Shown here: piece by piece, positions 1 through 8,573 of the stretch
Numbering within the stretch: position 1 is the first letter of the stretch
Layout: each line of letters begins with the position of its first letter
Assembly: GCF_049650445.1 (NCBI RefSeq)
Contig: NZ_JBASAD010000017.1
Coordinates: 136,113-200,112 of the forward strand
Source: Castellaniella sp049650445
Lineage (GTDB): Bacteria > Pseudomonadota > Gammaproteobacteria > Burkholderiales > Burkholderiaceae_B
DNA: 64,000 nucleotides
Direction: 5' to 3'
Program-made: the position numbers and the translations under genes
Notes under the pieces: model-generated
Seen by the model: only the letters and a program-made list of their open reading frames with translations
What the model was told of the DNA's origin: nothing
The model's database searches: none

Positions 1-1055
<1,055 letters not shown>

Positions 1056-1166
1056 CGGGACGCCCGAAGGGCTGTTTCGGAAGTGCTTCAAGTATCAGGT
1101 TTTTTTGTAGTTTTCCACAGAAAATGCTTGCCAACTTCCGGGTTTTCCCGCACACTTTCACCTATC

Positions 1167-1655
1167 ATGCATAAGGTACTTTTTGTCTGTACGGGCAATA
1201 TCTGCCGTTCTCCCACCGCCCAGGGTGTCTTCCAGCACATCGTCGATGAGGCCGGCCTGTCCGACGCGATTTCCGTCGATTCCGCCGCGACCCATCACTT
1301 CCATGTGGGCGAGGCCCCGGACGCGCGCGCCCAGACCGCTGCGCGCAAGCGTGGTTATGATCTGTCGGCGCTGGTGGCTCGCCAGATCCGCGCTGACGAC
1401 TTCCGCGATGCCGACCTGATCCTGGCCATGGACTGGGAAAACCTGTCCGCGCTGCAGCAGCAGTGCCCCAAGATCTACCAGCACAAGCTCATGCTGTTGA
1501 TGCGCTTCTCGAACGAATTCGAGGAAGCCACCGTGCCCGATCCCTATTATGGCGGCCCCGAAGGCTTCAACAAGGTTCTGGACTACATCGAAGACTCCTG
1601 CCAGGGCGTACTCGAACTGGTGCGCAAGCGCGCGTTGCAATATCAGGCTGCCTGA
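1167..1655 (+). CDS. Low-molecular-weight protein-tyrosine phosphatase
   Basis: Cytoplasmic cysteine phosphatase of the LMW-PTP family, 162 residues, the family's usual size. The P-loop CTGNICRS puts the nucleophile at Cys8 and the phosphate-binding Arg at residue 14. The general acid lies in the DPYY motif at Asp125. The frame stays open upstream to 1083, but the ATG at 1167 places the P-loop at the normal distance from the N-terminus, so it is the likely start. In other bacteria such enzymes act on tyrosine kinases of polysaccharide export or on arginine phosphate; no partner kinase is nearby, so the substrate is unknown. It sits 111 bp after uvrB and before a clear hairpin terminator. Confidence 0.93.
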   Translation: MHKVLFVCTGNICRSPTAQGVFQHIVDEAGLSDAISVDSAATHHFHVGEAPDARAQTAARKRGYDLSALVARQIRADDFRDADLILAMDWENLSALQQQCPKIYQHKLMLLMRFSNEFEEATVPDPYYGGPEGFNKVLDYIEDSCQGVLELVRKRALQYQAA

Positions 1656-1676
1656 TCCTTCTCTTTCTCGTGTGCA

Positions 1677-1702
1677 GGGCGCCTCAGGCGCCCTTTGTGT
1701 TT
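1677..1702 (+). terminator. Rho-independent terminator after the LMW-PTP gene
   Basis: A perfect 7-bp stem GGGCGCC/GGCGCCC with a TCA loop is followed by TTTGTGTTT, 21 bp after the phosphatase stop codon. It insulates the isc operon from upstream transcription. Confidence 0.75.
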
Positions 1703-1795
1703 CCAGGGCTCCTCTGGACACATTGTGCGGGTCATCCCCTCCCGGCAAGAGGGTCAAAATTGACAAGCATCAAGTTTCGTCAATTTTCGTGCATT

Positions 1796-1820
1796 AAAAC
1801 CGAGTGTTTTAGTCGGGTAA
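1796..1820. promoter_or_regulatory. IscR type-1 binding site, upstream copy
   Basis: By eye this 25-bp stretch matches the E. coli type-1 IscR consensus (two GACT/AGTC-centred half-sites) at about 21 of 25 positions; the right half reads AGTCGGGTAA. It lies about 75 bp before iscR and 31 bp (about three helical turns) upstream of a second site. [2Fe-2S]-IscR is known to repress iscR from such sites. Confidence 0.7.
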
Positions 1821-1826
1821 AGGGGT

Positions 1827-1851
1827 ACACTTGACTCGAACAGTCGGGTAT
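1827..1851. promoter_or_regulatory. IscR type-1 binding site, downstream copy
   Basis: This stretch matches the type-1 IscR consensus at about 22 of 25 positions, with half-sites TTGACT and AGTCGGGTAT. A TTGACT hexamer inside it (1831-1836) could serve as a -35 element, which would let bound IscR block RNA polymerase. I could not assign a convincing -10 hexamer. Confidence 0.75.
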
Positions 1852-1894
1852 TCGCCACATTCGGGAATGCTCCGCATCCACAGAGGACTTCACC

Positions 1895-2416
1895 ATGCGT
1901 TTGACGACCAAGGGGCGTTTCGCCGTCACGGCCATGATCGATCTGGCCATGCGCCATCACAGTGGGCCGGTGACGCTGGCCGCCATCAGTGCGCGCCAGA
2001 ACATTTCTCTGTCCTATCTGGAACAGTTGTTCGGCAAGCTGCGCCGGCACGAACTGGTCGACAGTGTGCGCGGCCCGGGGGGCGGCTACACGCTGGCCCG
2101 GCATGCGCGCGACATTTCCGTGGCCGACATCATCTTCGCCGTCGATGAGCCGCTGGACGCGACCAGTTGCGGCGGCAAGGAAAACTGCGACATCGGCCGC
2201 AACGGCCACAGCGGCAAGTGCATGACTCACGACCTGTGGGCGACTTTGAGTCGTAAAATGCTGGAATACCTGGACTCGGTCTCGCTGCAGGATCTGGTCG
2301 ATCAGCAACGCTTGCGCGAATGGCAGGAATCCGGTCACATGCGCAACGGCCGCACGACCATCCCGATCACGCCGGTGGCGGCCGATTCCCAGGCCCAGGA
2401 GCCCCTATCGGTCTGA
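1895..2416 (+). CDS. iscR: Rrf2-family iron-sulfur-responsive regulator IscR
   Basis: Transcription regulator that senses Fe-S status by carrying a [2Fe-2S] cluster and represses its own isc operon when loaded. The 173-residue protein begins with the Rrf2 winged helix (MRLTTKGRFAVTAM), contains the wing motif RGPGGGYTLAR, and has ligand cysteines at 92, 98 and 109, followed by THDLW with the conserved His at 112. Relative to E. coli there are about five extra residues between the second and third cysteine. The start ATG has an AGAGGA ribosome-binding site. It is the first gene of iscR-iscS-iscU-iscA and lies behind two tandem IscR operators, so autoregulation is likely. Confidence 0.95.
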   Translation: MRLTTKGRFAVTAMIDLAMRHHSGPVTLAAISARQNISLSYLEQLFGKLRRHELVDSVRGPGGGYTLARHARDISVADIIFAVDEPLDATSCGGKENCDIGRNGHSGKCMTHDLWATLSRKMLEYLDSVSLQDLVDQQRLREWQESGHMRNGRTTIPITPVAADSQAQEPLSV

Positions 2417-2431
2417 TTTACCGGAGTTTCA

Positions 2432-3655
2432 ATGCCTCAACAGGATCTGCCCACGGATCGCCCCATCTATCTGGACTATTCCGCCACCACGCCTGTCGAC
2501 GAACACGTCCTCCAGGCCATGCTGCCCTGGCTGAGCGAACGCTTCGGCAACCCGGCCTCGAACAGCCACGCCTGGGGCTGGGATGCCGAGGAAGCCGTCG
2601 AGCGGGCTCGTGCTCAGGTCGCGGCGTTGATCCATGCCGACCCGCGTGAGATCGTCTGGACTTCCGGCGCCACCGAGTCGAACAATCTGGCGATCAAAGG
2701 TGTGGCGCATTTCCATGCCGGCCGGGGCAAACACATCGTCACGGTCCGCACCGAGCACAAGGCGGTGCTGGACCCCTGTCTGGAACTCGAACGCCAGGGC
2801 TTCGAGATCACCTGGCTGGATGTGGACGCCCATGGCCTGGTCGGCACCGATGCGCTGGCCGCCGTTCTGCGCCCCGATACGATCCTGGTGTCGGTGATGC
2901 TGGTCAACAATGAAATCGGCGTCATTCAGGACATTGCCGCGCTGGCGGCGCTGTGCCGCGATCGCGGCATCCTGTTTCATACCGATGCGGCCCAGGCTAC
3001 CGGCAAGCTGCCGATCGACGTCCAGGCGCTGGGTGTGGACCTGATGTCCATGTCGGCCCACAAGACCTATGGCCCCAAAGGGGTTGGCGCACTGTACGTG
3101 CGCCGCAAGCCGCGTGTGCGCCTGGAGGCCCAGATTCACGGCGGCGGCCACGAACGCGGTCTGCGCTCGGGCACACTGCCGACCCACCAGATCGTCGGCA
3201 TGGGCGCAGCCTATGCGCTGGCGGGCGAACGGATGGAGACCGAAATTCCGCGCATCCGCGCGTTGCGCGACCGTCTGTGGGACGGTCTGCGCGATCTCCC
3301 GGATGTCTATCTCAATGGCGATCCGGAAAGGCGCGTGGCGCACACCCTGAACCTCAGCGTGGCCCACATCGAGGGCGAAGCCCTGCTGATGTCGGTGCCG
3401 GAACTGGCCGTGTCCTCGGGTTCGGCCTGCACCTCGGCCAGCCTGGAACCGTCCCACGTGCTGCGTGCCCTGGGGCGCAGCGACACCCTGGCGCACGGCT
3501 CGCTGCGCCTGACCCTGGGGCGCTATACCACGCAGGACGAGGTGGATCGCGCCGTACGGCTGCTGCGCGCCCAGATCGGGCGGCTGCGCGATCTGTCCCC
3601 GTTGTGGGAAATGCGCCAGCAGGGCACTCTGGGCGCCTGGGCGGAGCATTGCTGA
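2432..3655 (+). CDS. iscS: Cysteine desulfurase IscS
   Basis: PLP-dependent enzyme that converts cysteine to alanine and passes the persulfide sulfur to Fe-S assembly, thiolation and other pathways. Length is 407 residues against about 404 in E. coli. The PLP lysine is in SAHKTYGPKG (near residue 211) and the persulfide cysteine in SSGSACTSAS (near residue 333). The substrate-binding segment GGGHERGLRSGT is intact, so the enzyme looks fully functional. It starts 15 bp after iscR and its stop codon overlaps the next ATG by one base. Confidence 0.97.
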   Translation: MPQQDLPTDRPIYLDYSATTPVDEHVLQAMLPWLSERFGNPASNSHAWGWDAEEAVERARAQVAALIHADPREIVWTSGATESNNLAIKGVAHFHAGRGKHIVTVRTEHKAVLDPCLELERQGFEITWLDVDAHGLVGTDALAAVLRPDTILVSVMLVNNEIGVIQDIAALAALCRDRGILFHTDAAQATGKLPIDVQALGVDLMSMSAHKTYGPKGVGALYVRRKPRVRLEAQIHGGGHERGLRSGTLPTHQIVGMGAAYALAGERMETEIPRIRALRDRLWDGLRDLPDVYLNGDPERRVAHTLNLSVAHIEGEALLMSVPELAVSSGSACTSASLEPSHVLRALGRSDTLAHGSLRLTLGRYTTQDEVDRAVRLLRAQIGRLRDLSPLWEMRQQGTLGAWAEHC

Positions 3656-4086
3656 TGACCGGTCCGTCGTACGGGCCGCAGGTCCTGGAACATTACCTGC
3701 ATCCGCGCAACGTCGGCTCTTTCGACGCGGGCGATCCCCGGGTGGGCACCGCGCTGGTGGGCTCGCCCGAACTGGGTCAGATCCTGAAACTGCAGATCCG
3801 TCTGGATGGCGCTACCATAGAGTCTGCCTGCTTCCGGGCCTTCGGCAGCGGCGAAGCCATCGCGGCCGGTTCCCTGGCAACCGAATGGCTGCGCGGGCGC
3901 GATCTCGAACAGGCGCTGGCGATCCGCAGCCAGGACATCGTCCAGGCGCTGGACCTGTCCGCCGAAAAACTGCACTGCGCGCTGCTGGCCCAGGATGCGA
4001 TCCGCGCGGCCGTGGCCGATTACACCGACAAACATACTGTTCCTGAGGTACATCATGGGAATCACGCTGACACAACGCGCTGCTGA
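3655..4086 (+). CDS. iscU: Degenerate IscU-like Fe-S scaffold homologue lacking cluster ligands
   Basis: Homologous to IscU throughout (HPRNVGSF, KLQI, SLATEWL, LHC, AQDAIRAAVADY), 143 residues. The functional residues of a Fe-S scaffold are mostly gone. The PACGD segment reads PELGQ, so the first ligand Cys is Leu40 and the neighbouring Asp is Gln42. The second ligand Cys in YGCGSA is Ser65 (FGSGEA). Only the third, Cys108 in LHC, remains. The HscA-recognition LPPVK motif reads LSAEK. Reading frame and flanking conservation are intact, so this is not a simple frameshift. It overlaps iscS by 1 nt and iscA by 32 nt. It may be a non-scaffold IscS partner or a decaying gene; biochemical role unknown. 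Confidence 0.85.
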   Translation: MTGPSYGPQVLEHYLHPRNVGSFDAGDPRVGTALVGSPELGQILKLQIRLDGATIESACFRAFGSGEAIAAGSLATEWLRGRDLEQALAIRSQDIVQALDLSAEKLHCALLAQDAIRAAVADYTDKHTVPEVHHGNHADTTRC

Positions 4087-4378
4087 ACACATTCAGCGCC
4101 ATCTGGAAAAACGCGGCAAGGGCCTGGGCCTGCGCCTGGGGGTCAAACCTTCGGGCTGCTCGGGCATGTCCTATCAACTGGAATACGTGGACGACCCGGT
4201 CGCCGAAGATCAGATCTTCGAGCAGTTCGGCGCTCGCCTGTATGTGCCGTCCGACAGCCTGCCGTATCTGCAGGGCACGGAACTGGACTACGCCCGCGAA
4301 GGCTTGAACGAAGGCTTCCGCTTCAACAATCCCAACGAAAAAGCCGCATGCGGCTGCGGGGAATCGTTCACGGTCTGA
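4055..4378 (+). CDS. iscA: A-type Fe-S carrier protein IscA
   Basis: Carrier that delivers Fe-S clusters or iron to apoproteins in the cytoplasm. The 107-residue protein has the three canonical cysteines: Cys35 in SGCSGM, and Cys99 and Cys101 in ACGCGESF. The ATG at 4055 gives the standard N-terminus and has a CTGAGG ribosome-binding site lying inside the preceding iscU-like frame; the two genes overlap by 32 nt. It is the last gene of the operon here. hscB, hscA and fdx, which normally follow, are absent, and a strong inverted repeat closes the unit. Confidence 0.96.
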   Translation: MGITLTQRAAEHIQRHLEKRGKGLGLRLGVKPSGCSGMSYQLEYVDDPVAEDQIFEQFGARLYVPSDSLPYLQGTELDYAREGLNEGFRFNNPNEKAACGCGESFTV

Positions 4379-4418
4379 GACGCTCGTCTCGTCGATCGCG
4401 TGGGGGCGCCGCCTCGCG

Positions 4419-4529
4419 TCTCCACGCGATCGCATCCTCGACAATGCCTATGACCTGGCCTGCGAAGGCGGGCTGGCAGCCTTGTCCATCGAAATTCTGG
4501 CGGCCAGGGTCGGCGTCTCGCCACGGCGC
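4419..4529 (+). pseudogene. Possible remnant of a TetR-family regulator N-terminus
   Basis: Between iscA and the terminator, one plus-strand frame reads SPRDRILDNAYDLACEGG followed by LAALSIEILAARVGVS. This resembles the first helices and helix-turn-helix of TetR-family repressors (RxxILDAAxxLFxExG, then xxxIAxxAGVS). There is no start codon in a good position and the similarity stops at the terminator, so if real it is a broken fragment. It could also be chance coding potential in G+C-rich DNA. Confidence 0.35.
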
Positions 4530-4565
4530 ATGAAAAAAGCCGGTTACCCGGCTTTTTTCATGCGC
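4526..4565. terminator. Bidirectional terminator between iscA and lysS
   Basis: A perfect 18-bp inverted repeat (left arm 4526-4543, right arm 4548-4565) with a TTAC loop. Each arm contains six A or six T residues next to a GCCGG/CCGGC core. A hairpin with a T-run therefore forms on either strand, which fits convergent isc (+) and lysS (-) transcription. Confidence 0.9.
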
Positions 4566-4573
4566 GATCCGGT

Positions 4574-6091
4574 TCAGTCTTCCCGGCGCAGGTGCGGGAA
4601 CAGGATCACATCGCGGATATTGGGGCTGTCGGTCAGCATCATGACCAGGCGGTCGATGCCGATGCCGCAACCGCCTGTGGGGGGCATGCCGTACTCCAGG
4701 GCGCGCACGTAGTCCGCGTCGTAGTACATGGCTTCTTCGTCGCCGGCGTCCTTGGCGGCCACCTGGGCCTGGAAGCGCGCGGCCTGGTCTTCCGGATCGT
4801 TCAGTTCGGAAAAACCGTTGGCGATTTCGCGCCCGCAGGCAAATAGTTCGAAGCGTTCCGTGATGCCGGCCTGCGTGTCGGAGGCCCGCGCCAGCGGCGA
4901 GACTTCGACTGGGTAGTCGATGATGAAGGTCGGGTGCCAGAGCTTGGCTTCGGCGGTTTCCTCGAACAGCGCCAGTTGCAGCGCGCCCAGGCCGGCGTGG
5001 GCCAGGGCCGGGCCGTTCACGTCTGCGCCCAGGCGGCGCAGTTCGCCGCGCAGCCAGGCCTCGTCCGCCAACTGGGCGGGCGCGTAGCCCGGAGCGTATT
5101 TGAGGATGGCCTCGACGATGGTCAGGCGGTCGAAGGCGCGGTCCAGGTCCAGGGGCTGGCCCTGGTAGTTCAGGCTGGCGGTGCCGCACACGCGCTGCGC
5201 GGTTTCGCGGATCAGGGACTCGGTGTAGTCCATCAGCCAGCGGTAGTCCGTGTACGCCGCATAGAATTCCATCATCGTGAATTCCGGGTTGTGGCGCGGG
5301 CTGACACCCTCGTTGCGGAAATTGCGGTTGATCTCGAAGACGCGTTCGAAGCCGCCGACGATCAGGCGCTTGAGATACAGTTCCGGCGCGATGCGCAGGT
5401 ACATGTCCATGTCCAGCGCGTTGTGGTGGGTGATGAAAGGCTTGGCCGCCGCGCCGCCGGGAATGGGGTGCAGCATCGGGGTTTCGACTTCAAGGAACTC
5501 GGCTTCCGACATGATCTGGCGGATCGAGGTGACGATACGGCTGCGCGCCAGAAAGGTCTCGCGCGTGCCTTCGGTCATGATCAGGTCGACGTAGCGCTGA
5601 CGGTAGCGCAATTCCTGGTCGGCCACGCCGTGGAACTTGTCGGGCAGGGGGCGCAGGGATTTAGACAGCAGGCGCAGGGACTGCACCCGCAGCGACAGTT
5701 CGCCCTTGCGTGTCTTGAAGACCTCGCCCTCGGCGCCGACGATATCACCGATGTCCCAGGATTTGAAGGCGGCGTAGGCCTCGTCACCCAGCACGCCCCG
5801 GTCCAGATAGAGCTGCAGCCGACCGCTGCTGTCCTGCAGGGTGGCGAAGCTGGCCTTGCCCATGATGCGCTTGAGCATCATGCGCCCGGCGACGCGAGCC
5901 TGCCGGCCCAAGGCCAGCAGCGCGTCTTCGTCCAGTTCTCCGCAGTCGCGGTGCAGGTCGGCGGCGTGGGTATCGGGGCGGAAGTCGTTGGGGTAGGCGG
6001 GGCCGACCTGGCGCAGCGCGTCCAGCTTGGCGCGGCGCTCGGCGATCAGGCGGTTCTCGTCGGGGGCTTGGATGTCGGTCTGCGAGGTCAT
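4574..6091 (-). CDS. lysS: Lysine-tRNA ligase, class II
   Basis: Charges tRNA-Lys with lysine in the cytoplasm. The 505-residue protein has an N-terminal OB-fold anticodon-binding domain (about residues 60-160) and a class II catalytic core with motif 2 around FRNEGVS and motif 3 GIGIDRLVMML near the C-terminus. The start at MTSQTD (6091) gives normal length; the frame is open further upstream but without family similarity. It lies 83 bp downstream of prfB on the same strand, the same prfB-lysS pairing seen in many proteobacteria, so the two are probably co-transcribed. Confidence 0.97.
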   Translation of the reverse strand: MTSQTDIQAPDENRLIAERRAKLDALRQVGPAYPNDFRPDTHAADLHRDCGELDEDALLALGRQARVAGRMMLKRIMGKASFATLQDSSGRLQLYLDRGVLGDEAYAAFKSWDIGDIVGAEGEVFKTRKGELSLRVQSLRLLSKSLRPLPDKFHGVADQELRYRQRYVDLIMTEGTRETFLARSRIVTSIRQIMSEAEFLEVETPMLHPIPGGAAAKPFITHHNALDMDMYLRIAPELYLKRLIVGGFERVFEINRNFRNEGVSPRHNPEFTMMEFYAAYTDYRWLMDYTESLIRETAQRVCGTASLNYQGQPLDLDRAFDRLTIVEAILKYAPGYAPAQLADEAWLRGELRRLGADVNGPALAHAGLGALQLALFEETAEAKLWHPTFIIDYPVEVSPLARASDTQAGITERFELFACGREIANGFSELNDPEDQAARFQAQVAAKDAGDEEAMYYDADYVRALEYGMPPTGGCGIGIDRLVMMLTDSPNIRDVILFPHLRRED

Positions 6092-6174
6092 GTCGTGCTG
6101 TTGAGGAAAGAGAGGCGAGGGCGTCGGGGGAGAAAGCCGGGGCGTGCCATGCTGGGCACGACCCCGTGCGGTGC

Positions 6175-7279
6175 TCAGACGCCTTGTTTCAGGCTGGCCG
6201 TGATGAAGGGGTCCAGATCGCCGTCCAGGACCTTCTGGGTGTTGGAGATTTCCACGCCGGTACGCAGGTCCTTGATGCGGCTCTGGTCCAGAACGTAGGA
6301 ACGGATCTGGTGGCCCCAGCCCACGTCGCTCTTGGCGTCTTCCAGTTTTTGCTGTTCGGCCATGCGTTGGCGCATTTCCAGCTCGTACAGGCGTGATTTC
6401 AGCATCTGCATGGCTTCGGCACGGTTGCGATGCTGGGAACGGTCGTTCTGACACTGCACGACGATGCCGGTGGGCTGGTGGGTGATGCGCACGGCCGAGT
6501 CGGTCTTGTTGATGTGCTGGCCGCCGGCGCCGCTGGCGCGGTAGGTGTCGATGCGCAGATCCGCCGGGTTGACTTCGACCTCGAAGGACTCGTCGATTTC
6601 CGGGTAGACGAAGACGCTGGCAAAGGACGTGTGCCGACCGTTGGATGAATCGAAGGGGCTTTTGCGCACCAGGCGGTGCACGCCGGTTTCGGTGCGCAGC
6701 AGGCCATAGGCGTATTCGCCTTCGAATTTGATGGTGGCCGATTTGAGGCCGGCGACTTCGCCTTCGGATTCTTCCAGGATCTCGGCCTTGAAGTCCTTGC
6801 GTTCGCCGTAATGCAGATACTGGCGCAGCAGCATGGAGGCCCAGTCCTGGGCCTCGGTGCCGCCGGCGCCGGCCTGGATGTCGACGAAGCAGTTCAGGGG
6901 GTCGGCCGGGTTGTTGAACATGCGGCGGAATTCGAGTGCTTCCAGACGCTCGCCCAGGGCTGCGCAGTCCTGCTCGATGGCGTGCAGGGTGGCGTCGTCG
7001 TCATCGGCGCTGGCCAGCTCGAACAGGTCGCGGGCGTCGTTCAGGCCTTGTTCCAGATCGGTCAGGGTGCCGACGACGTTTTCCAGGGATTTCTTTTCAC
7101 GGCCCAGTTCCTGGGCATGCGTCGGATCGTTCCAGACGTCCGGGCTTTCCAGTTCGGCGTTGACGACGATCAGGCGTTCGGACTTGGCATCGTAGTCAAA
7201 GATACCTCCGAAGCAGATCCTGGCGCTCGGTGTAGTCGTCGATGCGGGCGATGAGCTGGTTCTGGCGTTCGGCTTCCAT
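6175..7279 (-). CDS. prfB: Peptide chain release factor 2, made through a programmed +1 frameshift
   Basis: Recognises UGA and UAA stop codons and triggers peptide release. The main frame (6175-6921 and upstream) carries the SPF stop-recognition tripeptide (KSPFDSSN) and the catalytic GGQ motif (GAGGQHINK). The protein begins in another frame at ATG 7279 (MEAERQNQLIARIDDYTERQ). That frame ends at an in-frame TGA at 7198-7196, inside the classic CGGAGG-TAT-CTT-TGA-C slippery site. A +1 shift on CUU joins the two frames into a 367-residue protein of normal RF2 length. Annotation that ignores the shift would wrongly start the gene near 6921. Confidence 0.96.
7196..7210 (-). other. Programmed +1 ribosomal frameshift site of prfB
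   Basis: Read on the minus strand: an SD-like CGGAGG, then TAT CTT TGA C. This matches the autoregulatory prfB recoding site: slow decoding of UGA when RF2 is scarce lets the ribosome slip from CUU to UUU and continue into the main frame. Confidence 0.95.
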
Positions 7280-7424
7280 GGTGGTGTCCTGTGTGTCTGT
7301 GTGTATTAGGCACGCCTCGAATCCTGTGGCGGGCGCACGCATTAAAATGCGGGTCAATCCGCCATTTTAGCGCGCCCGGGACAGAGACGCCGGAGGGCGG
7401 TGCATCGCCACAGGAGCCTCCGTC

Positions 7425-8546
7425 ATGCAAGCACCGGAACCGGATCGCAGCGTGCCCGCGCCCGCCCCCCCTCGGGGTCTGAGCCCCGCAGCCGTCGTGC
7501 CGCCGTGGTGGCACGCGTCCCTGCGCGAACTGTCGCCGGCGTATTTCGGTCTGGTGATGGCAACCGGCATCGTCTCGCTGGCCTCGGACATGATGGGCCA
7601 TCCGCTGCTGGCGCGGATCCTGTTCGCCTTGAACGCGGTCCAGTACCTCGTCTTGTGGCTGGCCTATCTGTGGCGCGCGGGGCGGTTTCCCCGGCGCTTT
7701 TTCGGTGACATGATTGACCATGCCCGGGGGCCGGGTTATTTCACGCTGGTGGCAGCCACCGGCATTCTGGCCAGTCAGTTCATCCTGCTGCGTGGTGACC
7801 TGACCGTGGGTTTTGCCCTGTGGGTGCTGGCCGTGGTGTTGTGGGTGGGGCTGACCTATACGATCTTCACCGCCTTCACGGTCAAGAAAGAAAAGCCGTC
7901 GCTGGATCGCAGCATCAACGGCGGCTGGCTGCTGGCGGTGGTGGCGACCCAGGCGCTGGCGGTGTCCAGCGCACTGCTGGCGGCGCACAGCGGGCCACCC
8001 TATCGTCTGGAACTGAATCTGGTGGCGCTGTCGATGTGGTTGTGGGGCGGGATGCTGTACATCTGGATGATGTCGCTGATCTTTTACCGCTACAGTTTCT
8101 TTGCGCTGTCGCCGGGTGATTTGCTGCCGCCGACCTGGATCACGATGGGCGCCATGGCGATTTCCACCCTGGCCGGTTCGCTGCTGATCCTGAATGCGCC
8201 TCAGGCGCCGTACCTGGAGTCCATGCTGCCCTTTCTGAAGGGGTTCACCGTGTTCTACTGGGCCACCGGGACCTGGTGGATTCCGATGCTGCTCCTGCTG
8301 GGTGTCTGGCGCTACGGTTTCCAGCGCTTTCCGTTCCGCTACGATCCGCTGTACTGGGGGGCGATCTTCCCGCTGGGCATGTACGCGGCCTGCACCTGGC
8401 AGATGAATCATGTGATGGGTTTCGGCTTTCTGGATTTCCTGCCGTACACCTTCCTGTATGCCGCCTGGCTGGGCTGGCTCCTGACCTTCGCGGCCATGGT
8501 CCGCCGCCTGCTGCGCCGGGCGTGCGGGCGAGCGGATCTCTCCTGA
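7425..8546 (+). CDS. TDT-family (TehA/Mae1/SLAC1-like) membrane transporter
   Basis: Integral membrane protein of 373 residues with about ten hydrophobic segments, starting after a polar ~35-residue N-terminus. Family features include SPAYFGLVMATGIVS near the first membrane helix, the FTAF segment in the middle and FYWATGTWWIPML in the second half. The TDT family contains C4-dicarboxylate uptake proteins, sulfite exporters and TehA-type anion channels. The substrate cannot be read from sequence, although a dicarboxylate TRAP system lies 2 kb away. It is divergent from prfB and convergent with the chemoreceptor gene. Confidence 0.85.
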   Translation: MQAPEPDRSVPAPAPPRGLSPAAVVPPWWHASLRELSPAYFGLVMATGIVSLASDMMGHPLLARILFALNAVQYLVLWLAYLWRAGRFPRRFFGDMIDHARGPGYFTLVAATGILASQFILLRGDLTVGFALWVLAVVLWVGLTYTIFTAFTVKKEKPSLDRSINGGWLLAVVATQALAVSSALLAAHSGPPYRLELNLVALSMWLWGGMLYIWMMSLIFYRYSFFALSPGDLLPPTWITMGAMAISTLAGSLLILNAPQAPYLESMLPFLKGFTVFYWATGTWWIPMLLLLGVWRYGFQRFPFRYDPLYWGAIFPLGMYAACTWQMNHVMGFGFLDFLPYTFLYAAWLGWLLTFAAMVRRLLRRACGRADLS

Positions 8547-8573
8547 GGCCCCCGAGGGCGCCACAGGCCTGAA

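Noticed and set aside
2429..3649. Long minus-strand ORF of 406 codons opposite iscS
   Set aside because: Antisense shadow of a conserved gene in G+C-rich DNA; composition is His/Gln/Arg-rich with no family features.
4393..4432. Inverted repeat CGATCGCGTGG/CCACGCGATCG after iscA
   Set aside because: An 11-bp stem with an 18-nt loop and no T-run; the far stronger 18-bp hairpin at 4526-4565 is the real terminator.
7170..8564. 464-codon minus-strand ORF opposite the TDT transporter
   Set aside because: Gln/His/Arg-rich reversed membrane-protein frame without motifs; the plus-strand protein is a clear family member.
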